This document shows positions 46,056-57,000 of a DNA stretch of 64,000 bases, in pieces. A program made the translations under genes and the position numbers. Numbering within the stretch: the first letter of the stretch is position 1; each line of letters opens with the position of its first letter. The DNA comes from Haliotis asinina (taxonomy: Eukaryota; Mollusca; Gastropoda; Lepetellida; Haliotidae). The stretch covers positions 2,196,501-2,260,500 of the forward strand of contig NC_090291.1 of NCBI RefSeq assembly GCF_037392515.1, written 5' to 3'. Under the pieces are notes generated by a model. The model did not search any database. It was not told the DNA's origin and saw only the letters and a list, made by a program, of their open reading frames with translations.

Positions 46056-48040
46056 CTGGAAGTCGATACCATGACCAGTTTGACAAGAATGTGGAAGCCT
46101 TCCTTCTCGGCAACGGTTACACAGGGGGCGCTCTAGCCGCCATGAAAGGTGGTCGAATCATATATGCTCAAGGGTATGGCGTCACGAACGAAGGTCACGA
46201 GGTGAAGGACACGACCCTCTTCCCAGTGTCATCTATATCCCAATCTTTGACAGCCGTTGCAATTCTTCAGCTTGCAGAAATCGGCGCCCTTGACCTTGAA
46301 GGAAAGGTTTTCGGTCACGGCGGATACCTTCACATGCTGAAAGCCCACCGACCTGAATCAGTTGACCCAAGACTCCATGACATCACGGTCCGGCATCTCC
46401 TTCATCACACTGCTGGATGGGATATGAATAAAGCTCCACTCTTTGACGTCATGCTGAATCCCTACTATCTGAAGAAGGGTTACAACGTCCCTAACATCAG
46501 CCAAATCATGAACTCGCACCCACCGCTGTCGCACTACAACACGATCCGGTACATGATGTCTCACAGACTAGACTTCACTCCTGGTACAAAGACTGTGTAT
46601 TCCAATCTTGGCTATATCATCCTCGGTCGAATCATAGAGGAGGTTGGTGACACGAGTTACGAAGACTTCATTAAGCAGAACGTGCTGAAACCTTGCGGTA
46701 TGTGGCACACGCGTCTCGGAAGCAAGGGGAAGCTCGAAAAGCTCGACAAAATCGACAACATGTCCAACAGGTTGTCTAAGGACACCAGCGACTGGCAAGA
46801 CTTAACTCTGTATGACGTCCTCCATCCCGCTGTCATTGACTCTGCTCTCGGCTGGTACTCCAACGTGTACGACATGATGCGCTTCCTGCGATGTATTGAA
46901 CATCATGGCAGTTCTGGACTGATTAGTAAGAATTCGTGGGACACGCTGTCCCGCCGACCAGAAGCAGCACCCGTGCAGCACAGCGCTAACTGGTACGGAA
47001 CTGGCTTCCGGGCCAGCATCCAAGGAAACATATGGCAGGACGGATATAAACATGCCAGTGACGTTCTGCTATTCCACAGCCACAAGCACGAGCACGCCAC
47101 CCACCTGCCTGACGCTTGGGTCATGCTCCTTGACGGGCAGAAACTGAGGCACCTGAAGCACAAGTCCCATGAACTAATGGAGTACCTCGGGGTGGGCTTC
47201 TCCCACGATGAGATCATTCTGCGCGACCTCTCCGACGTCCAGGTGCCCGCCACAGTTGTCAAATTCAGCGTTGACGAACACCATCTGCACGCGTACATCA
47301 ACGCTTTGAAACAGGAGAGTTTTGACGTGACGTGGATCAGCGGCCACGATGCTCACCGCCACACCCGCTTCACAGTCATAGCCGAGAAAACCGAACAACC
47401 ACATAACTACCTCGTTGAACACGGACTCACGGAAAAGAAACTGTTTTCCAGAAAACTTGCTCTCGAAGATGAAGGCTTCAATATGACATATCTACAAAAC
47501 TACAAAAGCACATCCCATGACAAAAAACACGCCTTTTTAGCCGTATTCAGAAAATCTGCCTTCGACAAACACACCCACATGAAGTGGGGCATCCACCATT
47601 ATCCCCGCCCATACGACAAACTCCTTGGTCTGTACATAGAGAAAGGTTACTACCCGACAGTACAGAGTTACATCCATCACGAAGACGAGGCCCTCCTGTC
47701 TTTCATCTTCCTGAAGCGGGACAACCAGCGTAAAGTGAACTTCAAGGAGTACCACGGTCTCAGCATTCCACAGCTCGAGAGGATGGTTCGCTCCAACGCC
47801 AACCAGAACCGGAAGCTGACGTACGTCGACGTCTGCATGGTGTACCGGAAGCCACGGTTCTCCGCAGTATTCACAAACGAAAACCCCAAACAGTGGATAT
47901 TTGTACCCGAACTCGACCAAGAATCTGCTGATAAGATTATCCGGGAAAAGTTCGCAGAGGGTTACGTTCCCAGGAAAATAGTTGGTTATGCGCGGACTGA
48001 TAAGAGTGTAAAATACGCCTTGTACGTAGAGAAAGAGTAG
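46056..48040 (+). CDS. Secreted serine beta-lactamase-like protein with C-terminal BTRD-type repeats (exon 2; 681 aa with exon 1)
   Basis: Main exon after acceptor TTTTCTGTTTCAG, stop at 48038-48040. Numbering follows the 681-aa join with 28309-28369. Residues ~25-390 form a class C beta-lactamase/penicillin-binding fold: LFPVSSISQSLTA, HLLHHTAGW, TPGTKTVYSNLGYIILG, then an SALGWYSNVYDMMRFL block. The nucleophile Ser80 is in place and YxN is intact (Tyr202-Ser-Asn204), but SxxK reads S-I-S-Gln83, and the third motif (usually HxG or KTG) reads Gln348-Asp-Gly350. A His cluster (HSHKHEHATH, 361-370) follows. Residues ~420-680 hold several ~50-residue units ending in GYxP...Y patterns (FAEGYVPRKIVGYARTD), as in bacterial tandem repeat domain 1 and fungal polyglycine hydrolases. 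Oyster shell-matrix Gigasin-6 is, as I recall, a related beta-lactamase-like protein, so an extracellular role, perhaps shell matrix, is plausible. With the Lys missing, hydrolase activity is doubtful. Codon use is GC-richer than the surroundings, as expected of a real gene. Confidence 0.88.
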
Positions 48041-48935
48041 AATAGTTTGAGTTACTTCTACTCGGCTGTACTTCTTACAAAAACACCCGCTTACCGTCTC
48101 GACGGGGGACACTAAATTTAAGATACAGTTTTCGATCTTCTGTTGAAGATTAGGTTAACACGATTATTTGGCGTCTAGGTCTGTTTGGAGATGACAAGTT
48201 TAGAAGTAAATCTCAAAGGCTATATACTACTCGAAAAATGTTAAACATCCGATTTTTTTTCTCAAACGACTATACTTAATCCCGCGTGTCCATGACAGAT
48301 TTCATTGTCCAGTATGTACGAATTGGGTGTTTAAAACTTCTTTTGAGGTCTGTATTATTTTCTTCTAATGATAAAACTCAATGTTTGTATTCAACTGCAG
48401 TGTCTCCAACAACTGTCCTTATTTTAATATATGACCAATGAAACTGAAAGGTCTGTATATGTCGTATCGATTTAGCAGGTTTGTATGTTTTAGCAGAGTG
48501 GAAATATATTTTAAAATGGATCGTAAGGATTACAAAATATTTATCAGCAGTAATGTCAGTCGTATGGAATAGCTGCTCAGATGGAACACTGGATACATTC
48601 CTTGACACTAACATCAGTACAACATCGGGACATATACTAACTTCCATGCAACTGCTTATATGTAATGTTCGCTGCCTAAAGTCCTCTGGATAGCATTGAC
48701 ATGTTGTATAGTTGTGACGAATGTATTGGCGTATTCGGTTCTACTTGGCGCCCGACGCCCCTCCTGCCTACATTTCTACAAGTGCTATGATTAATTATCG
48801 TATGTATTGTCACATATAAAGGGTTAAGTGTCACATCGAGGCTACCAGACTGGCATTTATGGAGCTTGTACAAATGTGTCGTAATCTGTACATACTATCC
48901 GTGTTGTGTATGTCCAAGTAAATGTGTGTAATAAA
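48041..48935 (+). other. Probable 3' UTR of the beta-lactamase-like gene
   Basis: AT-rich sequence without ORFs of note between the stop codon and AATAAA at 48930. Confidence 0.5.
48930..48935 (+). terminator. Poly(A) signal candidate
   Basis: AATAAA about 890 bases past the stop; a second AATAAA follows at 48971-48976. GT-rich CTCGTGTGTTTACAC lies just after the first, as expected of a downstream element. Confidence 0.55.
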
Positions 48936-49340
48936 ATCATTTTACAAAAGCTCGTGTGTTTACACTTCACAATAAAGTCTGCTTACAGTATCTCAGTGTC
49001 TTAAGGTAACTGACGCAAATCAACTTGGGTGGCGGGACAATGACATACCCAGGTGTGTCGGTGAATATATTATCACGCCATAGACAATTTTAACAGAATC
49101 AAGCCCCGACTCCACACGGAGACTTAATCAGCAGGGATCACGGCTGCAGGAGCACAAAACAATGGTTGGTGTTCTAAATTTCGATGACATGCCTCTGTAC
49201 AGTTGATTGGTAATTAACAATTTTTAAGTGAATTACGAGACATCCACACCGGGAGTATTCTGTCTCCACGATATTCAAAAGTCTTGCATACTTCTGGACT
49301 TTACCTCTCTCCCCATGACATGAACGATTCTGATGACCCT

Positions 49341-49508
49341 TAACCTCTTGTTAGCAGAGGAGGCGACTAACGGGATCGGTTCCCAATTGCGCAGATCGAT
49401 GCTCATGTTGTTGATCACTGGACTGTCTGGTCCAGACTCGATTATTTACAGACGGCCGCCATATAGCTGGAATATTGCTGAGGGTGACGTAAAACTAAAC
49501 ACACACAA
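49341..49508 (+). repeat. SINE family A with internal deletion
   Basis: GAGGCGACTAACGGGATCGG is joined directly to TTCCCAATTGCGCAG; the GTGGTCAGGCTCGCTGAC block between them is missing. Confidence 0.88.
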
Positions 49509-49654
49509 TCTTGTTAGCAGTATACAAGTAAGCACACACGCCTATAACATGTTTTAAGTAGCAGCGACAACGATGATAAAGCGTCCGCTCACTGACCGGA
49601 AGTAAAGATCTTGTTTTACACAGCACTCAACATTACCCCAGGTGTATGTTGTCG

Positions 49655-49796
49655 GTAAGGCTGCCTAGTAGTTAAAGCGTCCGTTCGTCACTGTGAAGAC
49701 CCGGGTTCGATGCCCCACATGGGTACAATGTGTGAAGCTCATTTCTGGTGTCACCCGCTGGACAATGGCTAAAAACTTTGTAAAACTCTCTCATTT
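49655..49796 (+). repeat. SINE family B, near full length
   Basis: GCTGCCTAGTAGTTAAAGCG head with a good B box GGGTTCGATGCCC. The tail is diverged. Confidence 0.87.
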
Positions 49797-50326
49797 ATCC
49801 CGAGGTGTGTCCACACAATACAATGGTTAACATGATGAGTCTCATAATTCACGTCGCCGGGCACGATGACATACTATCAAGTCTCTGAGTCAGACCTCCC
49901 TTATAAAGTCGCATGTATGTCGGGCATCCATTGGAGGACAGAAGCCTACACTGCATGAGTGGTGTATACATTCACCTACACAGATGTGGTGTAGGACTCC
50001 GGACCTGGCGTAGCAATTATCATGATAATAGTGATATATAAAATAATAACCTAAACATGCACTGCAAAATAATACGATCCCTTTTATAAGAGGTCTCCGG
50101 CAAATACCTTATTGTAACTGACTCAAGGCTTTAAAAGAAATGTTACCAGGGCTACTAATAAATACTTCATGAAGATCCTTTCCTTCAACACACCCCTGAC
50201 GTTGCGTTTTACACACCAGTGGTATATCGCAACTAACTATTGATATTAGGATCAAAGTTAGTGGGAGTATTTGCGATGTTAAATATCTGGAAACGTGAAC
50301 CGCGGATACCATACATATGAGCGCTT

Positions 50327-50517
50327 TGTTGTTAGTTAACGCAGCACTCAGCAATATTCCAGCTGTCTGTAAATGACGAAGTCTGGACCAGGCAACCATG
50401 TGATCGACAGCATGAGCATCTATCTACAAATTTAGAATATGATGAAAAGTGTCAGTTGTCCCTTAGACAAGCATGGATTGCTGAAAATCAAATACTAACC
50501 CGGATCTTCACGAGTGT
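50327..50517 (-). repeat. SINE family A, shortened
   Basis: ACGCAGCACTCAGCAATATTC tail through AACCCGGATCTTCACGAG head end. Confidence 0.78.
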
Positions 50518-50974
50518 AGTATAACACCTCGTCATAATAGTGTTCAGGTTTGTTAAGTAAAAGGTGGGAACGGGTTAAGAAGCAACGATCTCAGGACAGG
50601 TATGCTGACAGATTATTTTATACAAAAAAACAACAGCACTATGTTGTGTCAATGAGTGGATGAACAACAACCCTGAAACGGGTAACACATGCAAGTCAGC
50701 ACGAGTTTAAGAGGGGGAAGATTCAGGTTAATACAATTTGCTGTAGGTGTTTAAATTCATACATGTGAAGGGATATCCATAGATTAAACAGCAATATGGA
50801 TAAACTGGTTCAGCACCTCCACTCAACTGTTCTGTACTACTTCTAGTAATACTGCGCATTTTACACCGAAAATCCTACGCACATCATACGACGCATAGTG
50901 TTACCAGCAAACATTGAACTAGGCTGACTAAAGCAGTAGTGGGCGTGGCAAGTAATGACCATAGCCATGTTTGG

Positions 50975-51100
50975 CTTGCTTGTTGTTTAACTCCGTACTC
51001 AGCAATATTCAAGCCAAATGGCAGTGGTCTGAAGGTAATCGAGACAGGACCAGACAATCCCGTGATCAACAACAGTACCATTTCGATTTCTATAGCTGAT
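50975..51100 (-). repeat. SINE family A tail half
   Basis: TTGTTTAACTCCGTACTCAGC, CAAATGGCAGTGGTCTGAAG, and CCAGACAATCCCGTGATCAAC. The head half is missing. Confidence 0.75.
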
Positions 51101-51264
51101 TGGTAACACCAGGGATAATCTACAACACTCTATATAGGCTCCCCGGTAACACAAATCGAAGCCATTTGTAAAAATGCACGCATTAACGATATAATCAGTA
51201 ATACAAAAAAGTAAACCACGCCACACAAGATGTTTAGAGACAAATCACTATCACCTCTTTCAGA

Positions 51265-51528
51265 ATGCTATACGTCCTATCGCTACTTATAGTTGTACAG
51301 TGCGTAAGGCAGTTCCGGATCACTAACGAAACACCGACTGCATGCGCCTCCTCAAAAATATATCTGAAGCGACTAAGGGCAATTTTGGCTGAGCAGTGTT
51401 TCATGTTACTCGCACCAAAATATAAAATTTATTCGGGCCTGACTGACTTCAGAGATATCGCAAAAGAAACGCTCCTCCATTACGACAGTTCCGAATCATT
51501 TCAGGGTATTCCTGATCACGTGACATAA
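51265..51528 (+). CDS. Possible small secreted protein, 87 aa
   Basis: The ATG lies two bases after an acceptor-like CTATCACCTCTTTCAG. The product begins with a signal-peptide-like MLYVLSLLIVVQCVRQF, has Cys residues at about 13, 27 and 45, a basic helix-like KIYLKRLRAILAEQ, and ends in ...GIPDHVT before TAA. I recognise no family, and there is no poly(A) signal close by. It may be a chance ORF. Confidence 0.28.
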   Translation: MLYVLSLLIVVQCVRQFRITNETPTACASSKIYLKRLRAILAEQCFMLLAPKYKIYSGLTDFRDIAKETLLHYDSSESFQGIPDHVT

Positions 51529-53970
51529 CGAGGCAGTGTTCGCTTATTGATGCTCGTTTGGGGCAACAGGGGTCTGTGTCAAACCGTAACACGCGTTTAA
51601 TTGAATAGATGCGTTAACAATATTCATAATGTTTGATAAACGAACAATTAACAAACACTGCAGTTGATAACAACATCCGCTTGGTAGATAGGTCTAATAC
51701 TTGCTGCTCATAACAACACATTCCAGAATCATGATTCCAGGTACCATTGTGGGCTGAAAAATATTCTCTTGTGGTTTATACATAGGCGGTTTATGGAACT
51801 GATCTCTTCAGTAAATATTGATACATAATGTTTAGTCGTGACTTTTACATGCGACTTGAACTTGTAAAGTACAACTATCGAGACAAAATGACCCATTTTT
51901 TCAGACCCTTTAACGCTTTATTCAGTCAATATGAAGATTTTTAACATCACATCATCAGTTAGTGATTGTAAAGCTAACGAGCATAATCTATTAATACCAG
52001 CCTATTTGAACTCTTTATGGGTGTGTATCGTCGTATGTCTAAAAATGAAACAAACTATAGCTCGAGTCTACTCCAGCCTCATTGATTCCGCCTCTGGCAA
52101 GAGTAACAGGGCATTCTTGGTTGTCATAAAAGACCACTTTCTGTTGCTATGGCTAAAAATGTAACGATATGGTATGGCCATGCCTCCCCTTTTCTCTGTC
52201 GGTGAGCAGGCCAAGGGGAAAAACTAGGAACAGGTTCTCCAGGGGGCTCAGGAAACACACTAGCTGCCATCCACATCACGAATTTGCCTGAATGACCCTG
52301 CAAGACTGCTTGGCACTTGTAGTGAATCTTAACATACTAAAATGCACCAAGTTAATAAAAAAAACAACAAGAATAATATGACTTGAAAAAAAAAACAAAA
52401 TAATTTCAACCCCAAATCATTGTCAAGTTGGTTATTTCCTGATAGTCTGTCGAACAGACCCTGAAGTATATATATCCAAGAAAGCCAACGCAAGTCTGGA
52501 AAATGTGGCAAGTCTAGATTTCCACAGCTTCTGAAAATGAAGAAAGTCTCAGGGCTCCATTTCTATACATTATTTTCTTTTTCACTATGAACGTTTTTTC
52601 AGTAAAATATGTTCATTTCAGAGATTAGCTGTTAGTCTAATTTCCTGACAGACTATTCTGTACCGCAAATTACGCTTTGGTGAAATGAAGACCAAAACGT
52701 TTTATGTATCTACTTTGAGGAAAGAACATCTAAGACAGACCCGAAACAACATCGTGGAACTAATGACTTTATTTCAACAGTAATTAACATTTTTCGGCGG
52801 TTGACAGTTTTGAGGTGATCCCTGTTTTCTGGTGATCCGAAACTGACTTAACCACGTGGTTCCATAAATTGCTCACTTCACCAACAATATGACAGACGTA
52901 GAGAAGATTTTTGTCACTTTTTACTGGTGAAAAGTTGGGTTACCCTTTCCTGACAACGATAACTTACGCGATGATAGGTATCCTCGTTTCAGGGCGCGCA
53001 AGTAAACTTCTGGTTCAGGTCAAGTAAAACAAAATACATCACCTTAAAGAGTACTGTTTCGGCTTTAAAATGAAGACTGAGTGAAGAAATCCATGGAGAT
53101 ATACAGTTTTTAGGGGTTGATGCGATAGTGATCCGGAATAGCCGTGATCCGGAATACCCTTACCGACTAGTACTGTATCCCCGTTTGTCTAACATTAGTA
53201 ACACAATCGTCTCAGTATATCAATGAACAAAGACTAGTATCATTTTTTCATCCAAAGATAACGCAAGCTGTTATGACCACATCGGCTGTTTTTAGGGATC
53301 TGCAACCGATAATCACAGTAAAACCCAGTGCGTGCGATGACGAAGCTTGACCGAGTTGCTTCCCTTGTGTGACAGGACGGGGGAACTTACATCACGGCGA
53401 AATAGTACTTGCAAAGTATTTGCCACTAACATTGTTGTACTCTACTTCTCGACATCTGAACATCACTTTAACGACTCTTAGACATATATTTAGTATTTAT
53501 AACGGCAGTACACAATGTACACAAAATATGCTATGTCCACAGGTCGAAAGCTCAAGAGAGACTGACAAGACACTTCATATTCCATCGTGAGACATTTATG
53601 TAAAATAGATTCACAGAGGAACTTACCTGAAATAAATCGACTTGCCCTCTGAAGACTTGTTATTACCACTCACGTAAACCGAATCTCAATCGTTACCACG
53701 GCAGTGAAAACTGAAACACTTCGTAGCTACTCGGTATCAACAAGTACACGTGTTTTACTTCCGGAAATGCCGTCGGGGAGAACTCGTTGTTGTTCAGTTA
53801 ATACTTTCTCCATATGTATAAGAGGCCGCGTAGAGGACACATAATGATGATATATATCAATGTTTATATTTACATAGACAATAAATGCAAAATATGACAT
53901 ATACATATCAGAAAGAAGGAGTATTAGTCCCAATACAAACTATTGTTACACAAAACAAGGATTACTCAGT
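51529..53970. other. Intergenic, nothing recognised; possible GINS3 promoter at right end
   Basis: AT-rich with A-runs near 52360-52400. An ETS-type ACTTCCGGAAATG at 53756-53768 and an E2F-like CTGGCGCATT near 53991 precede GINS3 and may belong to its promoter. Confidence 0.35.
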
Positions 53971-54033
53971 TCGTCCTTGACATTTACGGATCTGGCGCAT
54001 TATTTTGACTTTCTTTCACTGTACTACAGCGGA

Positions 54034-57000
54034 ATGGCCGAGGGTAATTATTTCTCCCTGGACGACATACTGGCCACGCAGGAGAAGATACCATGTAAAC
54101 TTGTAATGCCTATTTATCGTTTAGGTGAGTATACTTTCGGACGTACCGATAAGCAAATGTTTTGACTGTGGAATTTTCGGAATCACAACCTGCTTCAGTT
54201 TCAGAAACATCGACGGTTAACGGTAATAAATTTAGACACCCTAACTTTATGGGCTTTATGAACTTGACATTTCGGTATCTGTATGTGTACTCTGTGTTTG
54301 TGTTTACGGGTACTTCTAATAATTCACTTATATTGTATCATGATTGTTCATTAGACTAGGCCTCCAGGAACCCATGCTTGCCATGAAAGGCGACTATGCT
54401 TGTCACAAGAGGCGACTAACGGGATCGGCTGGTCAGGATCCCGGACTTGGTTGACACATGTCATCGGTTCCCATTTGCGCAGATCGATGCTGATGTTGTT
54501 GATCACTGGAGTGTCTGGTCCAGACCGCCGCCATATAGCTGGAATATTGCTGAGTGCGGCGTAAAACTAAACTCACTCACTCAGTTATGATTATTCATTG
54601 TTTATCTTCATGATGAGTGAATGACTTTACTTTTACGCCGCTTGTAGGGGTTATTACAGCAATATCAGTGCGGGGTACACCAGAAAGGGGCTTCATCCGC
54701 ACATTGTTCCCATGTTGGGAATTGAATTCGAACACTTTAACCATTAGGCTACCCCACATACCCTCTTTATGTTAGAGGAATGGAAACCACTAAATTAACA
54801 GGTGGCCCTACTTCAGAAATAATCGTTTCTTTGTTTGTTGTTTAACGCTCATTCGACAGTGTTCCAGCTATTTCACTGCACAGATATAATAAAGAAACAG
54901 ACACATTTAGCAAAAAGATGATGCATATTTGGCATGTTCACTTCATACATGGCTCCAGCAATTTATTTGGTCAGTTAGAAAACGTATACACTAGACTTGG
55001 GCCAGCGGACCTGTTGCAGAATAAACCACAATTTTCATGTAAGAAGTCAACTTCCAGTGCCAATGCATTGTTTATTTTGTTGCAGGGTATTTGGATCCAA
55101 GTTCAGAAGGTGATAATATTCCAGTAGACACTAAAATAGAACTTCCGTATTGGATGGCACGAGCATTGTGTAGTCGCAAACGCCACATTGTTAGTGTTGA
55201 AATGCCCAAACAGTACAGGGAAGGTTACAGAGAAATCTTATCTGCTGATGCTAGTGTTGTGGACCTACACAAGTTGGGACCATTTTTCTACAGCTTTGGC
55301 TCACAACTCTTAAACTTCGAGCATCCAGAGGGAAGTGATATAGCAAAGTGCTTACTGAAGGTGAGAAATATTAACCTATACTGATGTGAATGTATCATCA
55401 TGAAGATATTAACCTATACTGAAGTGAATGTATCATCATGAAGATATTAACCTATGCTGAAGTGAATGTACCATCATGAAGATATTAACCTATACTGATG
55501 TGAATGTACCATCATGAAGATATTAACCTATACTGAAGTGAATGTATCATCATGAAGATATGAACCTATACTGAAGTGAATGTATCATCATGAAGATATT
55601 AACCTATACTGATGTGAATGTACCATCATGAAGATATTAACCTATACTGAAGTGAATGTATCATCATGAAGATATTAACCTATACTGAAGTGAATGTATC
55701 ATCATGAAGATATTAACCTATACTGATGTGAATGTATCATCATGAAGATATTAACCTCTACTGATGTGAATGTATCATCATGAAGATATTAACCTATACT
55801 GAAGTGAATGTATCATCACGAAGATATTAACCTATACTGATGTGAATGTATCATCATGAAGATATTAACCTATACTGACGTGAATGTATCATCATGAAGA
55901 TATTAACCTCTACTGATGTGAATGTATCATCATGAAGATATTAACCTATACTGATGTGAATGTATCATCATGAAGATATTAACCTATACTGAAGTGAATG
56001 TATCATCACGAAGATATTAACCTATACTGATGTGAATGTATCATCATGAAGATATTAACCTATACTGATGTGAATGTATCATCATGAAGATATTAACCTA
56101 TACTGAAGTGAATGTATCATCATGAAGATATGAACCTATACTGAAGTGAATGTATCATCATGAAGATATTAACCTATACTGATGTGAATGTATCATCATG
56201 AAGATATTAACCTATACTGACGTGAATGTATCATCATGAAGATATTAACCTATACTGATGTGAATGTATCATCATGAAGATATTAACCTATACTGAAGTG
56301 AATGTATCATCATGAAGATATTAACCTATACTGATGTGAATGTATCATCATGAAGATATTAACCTATACTGAAGTGAATGTATCATCATGAAGATATGAA
56401 CCTATACTGAAGTGAATGTATCATCATGAAGATATTAACCTATACTGATGTGAATGTACCATCATGAAGATATTAACCTATACTGAAGTGAATGTATCAT
56501 CATGAAGATATTAACCTATACTGATGTGAATGTACCATCATGAAGATATTAACCTATACTGAAGCGAATGTACCATCATGAAGATATTAACCTATACTGA
56601 TGTGAATGTATCATCATGAAGATATTAACCTCTACTGATGTGAATGTATCATCATGAAGATATTAACCTATACTGAAGTGAATGTATCATCATGAAGATA
56701 TGAACCTATACTGAAGTGAATGTATCATCATGAAGATATTAACCTATACTGATGTGATTGTACCATCATGAAGATATTAACCTATACTGAAGTGAATGTA
56801 TCATCATGAAGATATTAACCTATACTGAAGTGAATGTATCATCATGAAGATATTAACCTATACTGATGTGAATGTATCATCATGAAGATATTAACCTCTA
56901 CTGATGTGAATGTATCATCATGAAGATATTAACCTATACTGAAGTGAATGTATCATCACGAAGATATTAACCTATACTGATGTGAATGTATCATCATGAA

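Noticed and set aside
47537-48112. 191-codon ORF antisense to the beta-lactamase-like exon
   Set aside because: Shadow of the real plus-strand frame, which has clear family motifs; the antisense product has none.
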